Origin: Streptomyces sp. NBC_01571
GTDB lineage: Bacteria; Actinomycetota; Actinomycetes; Streptomycetales; Streptomycetaceae
Assembly (NCBI RefSeq): GCF_026339875.1
Contig: NZ_JAPEPZ010000001.1
Span: 1,240,001 to 1,304,000, forward strand
Length of the DNA stretch: 64,000 nt
Reading direction: 5' to 3'
Shown here: positions 61,138 to 64,000 of the stretch, one piece after another
How positions within the stretch are numbered: position 1 is the stretch's first letter
How the letters are laid out: every line of letters begins with the position of its first letter
Translations under genes and position numbers: made by a program
The notes under the pieces: model-generated
Databases searched by the model: none
What the model saw: the letters and a program-made list of their open reading frames with translations, nothing else
What the model was told of the DNA's origin: nothing

Positions 61138-62907
61138 TCAGTCATTCGCCGGACCCGGTCCCGGCCCAGCGCTGGGTGCGCCCACCGGTACCCGCCACAC
61201 CAGCCGCGTGCCACCGCCCTCGGGCCGTTCGCCGAGCGTCAATGCGCCCCTGAGGGCGACGGCCCGCTCCTCCATGTTCTTCAACCCGCTGCGCCGTGCG
61301 TCACTTGGCACTCCGCAGCCGTCGTCCGTCACGGTGAGCGTCAACTCGCCCCCGGCGCAGTGAAGCCGGACGTCCACGGCCCGTGCCCCGGAGTGCCGGG
61401 CCGCGTTGCTCAGTGCCTCGCCGAGCACCGCGACGGCGTGGTCGGCGATGTCGCCGGGGACATCGGTCTCCACGAGCCCCTCGATCCGCAGCGCCGGCGG
61501 GAACCCGAACGACGTGGTCGAGGCCGTGACCGCCTCGGAGACCCGGCCGCGCAGACCGTTGCCCTCTCGGCCGGACCCACCGTGTGTCCGCAAGCCGAAG
61601 ATCGTCGACCTGATGATCTTGATGGTCTCGTCGAGATCGTCGACGGTGCGTGTCAGTCGCTCCATGCCCTCGGCGTGCTCCATGAAGCGCTGGGCGCTCT
61701 GCAGGGTCATGCCCGCCGCGAAGAGCCGCTGGATGGCGAGGTCGTGGAGATCGCGGGCGATGCGGTCGCGGTCCTGGAGCAGCGCGATCTGTTCCGCGTC
61801 CCGGCGCCGTTCGGCCAGTTCCAGGGCGAGGGCGGCCTGGTCGGCGAACCCGAGCAGCGGGCCGGTGTCCGCGTCGCCGAAGGGTGCGCCGCCCTGGACC
61901 CGCCCGAGCAGCAGCACACCCCGAGCCTTCCCGCTGATGCCGAGCGGCACAGCCACGACGGGTCCGAGCCCGGCCCACTGGGCCTCGCCCTCGCTCGCGC
62001 GCCCATCGTGTGCGATGTCGGCACTGACCACGGGCTCCGCGGAGCTGAGCGCGGCTCCGACGAAGCCGTCCCGCGTCGACATCACCAGGCCGCCGCGCTG
62101 CTCCGCGCCGAGCCCGACGGCCAGCGCGGGCCGCAGCGCCTCCTCGCCCGGAACGCCTTCCGCGATCATTCCCATGTCCGCGGAGACGATCTTCCGGGCC
62201 TCGTCGACGATGAGCTCCAGCACCTCCTCGCCGGGCGCGCCGGTCAGCAGGACGCTGGTGACCTTTCCGCTGGCCCGCTGCCAGCGTTCCCGCAGGCGCG
62301 TCTCCTCGTACAGCCGCGCGTTCTCGATGGCCACCCCGGCCGCGACCGCCAGCGTCGACAGGACCGACTCGTCCTCGGCGTCGAACTGCGTACCGCTGCG
62401 CTTCTCGGTGAGATACAAGTTCCCGAACACATCGTCGCGCACCCTGATCGGAACCCCGAGAAAGGAGTGCATCGGCGGGTGGTGGGCCGGGAAGCCGTAC
62501 GACTCCGGGTGCTCCGAGAGTTCCGGCAGCCTCAAGGGCACCGGGCGCCGGATCAGCTCGCCGAGAAGCCCGTGTCCGCTGGGCAGCGCCCCGATCCGCG
62601 CGCGCCGCTCCTCGTCGATCCCGACGGTCAGGAACTCGGACAGCTTCCGGTCCCCGCCGATCACGCCGAGCGCCCCGTACTCGGCGTCCACGAGCACCAC
62701 CGCGGCCTCCACGATGCTGCGCAGCACCTGCGGCAGGTCCAGCTCCCGCCCGACCGAGAGGACGGCCTCCAGCAAGCTGTGCAGACGGTCCCTGGTACCA
62801 CGCACCGCGTCGATACGCACCTGGAGCTCGCCCAGCAGCTCGTCGAGCCGAAGCCTGGGCAGATGCTGCCCGGGTTCCCCACGCAAGTCCGCGTCCTCCG
62901 CGCCCAT
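61138..62907 (-). CDS. devS: DevS/DosS/OsdK-like GAF-GAF sensor histidine kinase
   Basis: 589 residues, no membrane segments. GAF-A about 60-200, with HPPMHSFLGVPIRVRDDVFG; His143 just before PPM aligns by context with the haem-ligand histidine of DosS (established there, inferred here). GAF-B about 225-370. HisKA_3 with RDRIARDLHDLAIQRLFAAG (phospho-His388) and HATPase from about 465 (LGEALSNAARHSGARA, GLKNMEERAVALRGAL). A haem-based oxygen/NO/CO or redox sensor is expected. It is convergent with devR (84 bp between stops), not cotranscribed. Confidence 0.93.
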   Translation of the reverse strand: MGAEDADLRGEPGQHLPRLRLDELLGELQVRIDAVRGTRDRLHSLLEAVLSVGRELDLPQVLRSIVEAAVVLVDAEYGALGVIGGDRKLSEFLTVGIDEERRARIGALPSGHGLLGELIRRPVPLRLPELSEHPESYGFPAHHPPMHSFLGVPIRVRDDVFGNLYLTEKRSGTQFDAEDESVLSTLAVAAGVAIENARLYEETRLRERWQRASGKVTSVLLTGAPGEEVLELIVDEARKIVSADMGMIAEGVPGEEALRPALAVGLGAEQRGGLVMSTRDGFVGAALSSAEPVVSADIAHDGRASEGEAQWAGLGPVVAVPLGISGKARGVLLLGRVQGGAPFGDADTGPLLGFADQAALALELAERRRDAEQIALLQDRDRIARDLHDLAIQRLFAAGMTLQSAQRFMEHAEGMERLTRTVDDLDETIKIIRSTIFGLRTHGGSGREGNGLRGRVSEAVTASTTSFGFPPALRIEGLVETDVPGDIADHAVAVLGEALSNAARHSGARAVDVRLHCAGGELTLTVTDDGCGVPSDARRSGLKNMEERAVALRGALTLGERPEGGGTRLVWRVPVGAPSAGPGPGPAND

Positions 62908-63087
62908 CGCTTCCTCCAGCCGATTCAGCGATCAAGACCGCGCACCAGTTCGCCTGCGCTCACCGTACTGCTTGGGCGGCTTGGGCATCACCGCGCACTG
63001 CCCGATGACGTGACTCCTGAGGGAAGTTCAGCGGGGCAGGCGTCGCTGGGGCCGCTTCCGGTCACACCGCGCTCCGGGAGCAGAACG

Positions 63088-63118
63088 GGGGTGCAACGAA
63101 CGGTTCCGGTTGCACCCC
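63088..63118. terminator. Hairpin downstream of the flavodoxin gene
   Basis: GGGGTGCAAC at 63088-63097 and GTTGCACCCC at 63109-63118, a perfect 10-bp stem with an 11-base loop. It lies just past the flavodoxin stop (63148, minus strand) and before the devS promoter region. Confidence 0.55.
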
Positions 63119-63147
63119 ATTCCATCGCGGCACGGGCTGCCGCTGCT

Positions 63148-63657
63148 TCACCCCGTATGTGCCACGGACAACAGCTCGGCACCCACGCGTGTTGCCCACG
63201 TCTCGATCCGCTCGTGGTCGCGGAAGTCCCCTCCCTTCCCCGAGGAAACGATCTTCCGGGCGACGAATCCTTTGGCGCCCTCCTCCAGACAGCCTCCGAA
63301 CGTGACGTGTTCACGGGCATCCAGCCGGGTCATGACCCGCCGCACGCCGGGCACAGGCGGGATGTCCTTGTACGTGGCCGATAGGTCGAGTGGACCGCTG
63401 CTGAACAACCACAGCGGGCGCCCGGCGAGCGCACGGCCGTGCCGGCGGACGAAGCGGCGGGCGTCCTTGTGCCAGCGCCCGCCATACAGGCCGCCGCCCA
63501 CGACGACGGCGTCGTACGAGTCGACGTTCTTCACCGACCGCGCGGGCACCGCCTCGGTGGACAGGCCTTCCTTCCGCAGGACTTCGGCGATCGTCTCGGC
63601 TATCCACGCGGTCGATCCGTTCGTCGTCCCGTAGGCGACGAGCACCTTGCTCACCAT
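63148..63657 (-). CDS. Flavodoxin-domain protein (HemG-like)
   Basis: 169 residues from ATG 63657, GAAGAGGGG upstream. The FMN phosphate loop is VLVAYGTTNGSTAWIAETIA; VDSYDAVVVGGGLYGGRWHK and PLWLFSSGPLD form the other flavin loops, as in flavodoxin_5/protoporphyrinogen-oxidase-like HemG proteins. It could pass electrons in low-oxygen metabolism, for example as a partner to PFL activation; that link is speculative. It lies 28 bp after the CBS-BON gene and is probably cotranscribed with it. Confidence 0.9.
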   Translation of the reverse strand: MVSKVLVAYGTTNGSTAWIAETIAEVLRKEGLSTEAVPARSVKNVDSYDAVVVGGGLYGGRWHKDARRFVRRHGRALAGRPLWLFSSGPLDLSATYKDIPPVPGVRRVMTRLDAREHVTFGGCLEEGAKGFVARKIVSSGKGGDFRDHERIETWATRVGAELLSVAHTG

Positions 63658-63685
63658 GTCGGTACCCCTCTTCCCGCCGCGGGCT

Positions 63686-64000
63686 TCACAGCTTGCGCAG
63701 CCATGTCTCGGTGACACCGTGCAGGGCCGGCTCGTCCGGTCGCACGTGCGAGTCGTCCATCCGGTAGGTGAGCTTGTCGAGCACCGCGACCACGCCGTCG
63801 ATCCGGTCGGTCATGGAGACGGCGATCTCTGCCTCGCTCCGGCGCTCCACATGGCCGACGAGGGTGACGACGCCCTCGTGCACACCGACCTCGACGGTCG
63901 AGGGAGTCATCCACAGCGCGCGGACCAGCACCTCGTCGATCACCTCGCGACGGATCACGTCGTCCGGCTGCAGGAAGACCTGGATCAGGTCGCGGCGGGT
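63686..64000 (-). CDS. CBS-BON protein, N-terminus beyond the window
   Basis: The minus strand is open from base 64000 and reads TRRDLIQVFLQPDDVIRREV, the end of a CBS2 motif, followed by a BON domain (PSTVEVGVHEGVVTLVGHVE, RRSEAEIAVSMTDRIDGVVA) and a tail ending ETWLRKL at 63686. The start codon lies outside the window. Third CBS-BON paralogue here, with 12993 and 59555. Confidence 0.88.
   Translation of the reverse strand, partial: TRRDLIQVFLQPDDVIRREVIDEVLVRALWMTPSTVEVGVHEGVVTLVGHVERRSEAEIAVSMTDRIDGVVAVLDKLTYRMDDSHVRPDEPALHGVTETWLRKL

Noticed and set aside
61063..63384. A 773-residue plus-strand open frame
   Set aside because: Antisense to the devS kinase and the flavodoxin gene, both well supported.
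1..64000. CRISPR array, tRNA or rRNA gene, or a biosynthetic core gene cluster
   Set aside because: No regularly spaced repeats, cloverleaf-like or rRNA sequence, and no polyketide, peptide or terpene synthase was recognised.

Overview
The window is high-GC DNA from an actinomycete, almost certainly a Streptomyces. The support is strong third-position GC bias, GTG starts, GGAGG-type ribosome sites, and protein families typical of the genus (universal stress proteins, XRE/PNPOx regulators, secreted PHB depolymerase, PAS-GAF-SpoIIE phosphatase). No rRNA, tRNA or CRISPR array was seen. From memory the gene content resembles the S. coelicolor OsdK/OsdR (SCO0203/SCO0204) dormancy region; that is an inference and was not searched.

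Layout. 1-5.5 kb: universal stress proteins (USPs), an Acg-like flavoprotein, a CBS protein and an Rv1733c-like membrane protein, with relics of another USP and a P-type ATPase. 5.6-10.8 kb: a tightly coupled group 3b-type [NiFe]-hydrogenase operon (hydB, cNMP-binding protein, hydG, hydD, hydA, maturation protease). 11-14.7 kb: Rv2004c-like kinase, CBS-BON protein, DUF1918-XRE-PNPOx fusion. 15.3-18.3 kb: two secreted esterases including a PHB depolymerase. 18.5-26.5 kb: GAP-family membrane protein, an oxidative cassette (unknown protein, DyP peroxidase, catalase-like protein), IS debris and several relics. 26.7-30.2 kb: a P-type ATPase split by a frameshift, a small membrane protein and a 162-bp MITE. 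30.2-41 kb: two membrane molybdopterin oxidoreductases, each coupled to a small membrane protein, amid decayed methyltransferase, glycosyltransferase and glycosidase genes; also a tetR/SDR pair and a large polytopic membrane protein. 41.3-49.8 kb: PAS-GAF-SpoIIE-ATPase protein, pyruvate formate-lyase and its activase, carbamate kinase beside a deleted arginine-deiminase cluster, and PNPOx proteins. 49.8-64 kb: alcohol dehydrogenase, Rv1733c-like and DUF4389 membrane proteins, USP-PPDK-USP operon, a second cNMP-binding protein, CBS-BON proteins, a DevR/DevS-like two-component pair and a flavodoxin.

How it fits together. The genes make a low-oxygen/low-energy survival set: pyruvate formate-lyase, PPDK, carbamate kinase, alcohol dehydrogenase and an NAD(P)-linked hydrogenase can move carbon and electrons, or yield ATP, without respiration, and the USP, CBS and cNMP-binding proteins can sense nucleotides. 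A DevS-like kinase (with the putative haem-binding GAF histidine) and a DevR-like regulator lie in the same window. A 14-bp palindrome of the form GGGCCG-N2-CGGCCC, with the same geometry as the mycobacterial DevR/DosR box, recurs about 60-130 bp upstream of many of these genes, often in tandem about 21 bp apart. I read the window as a DevR-type regulon island with many gene relics in its middle third.
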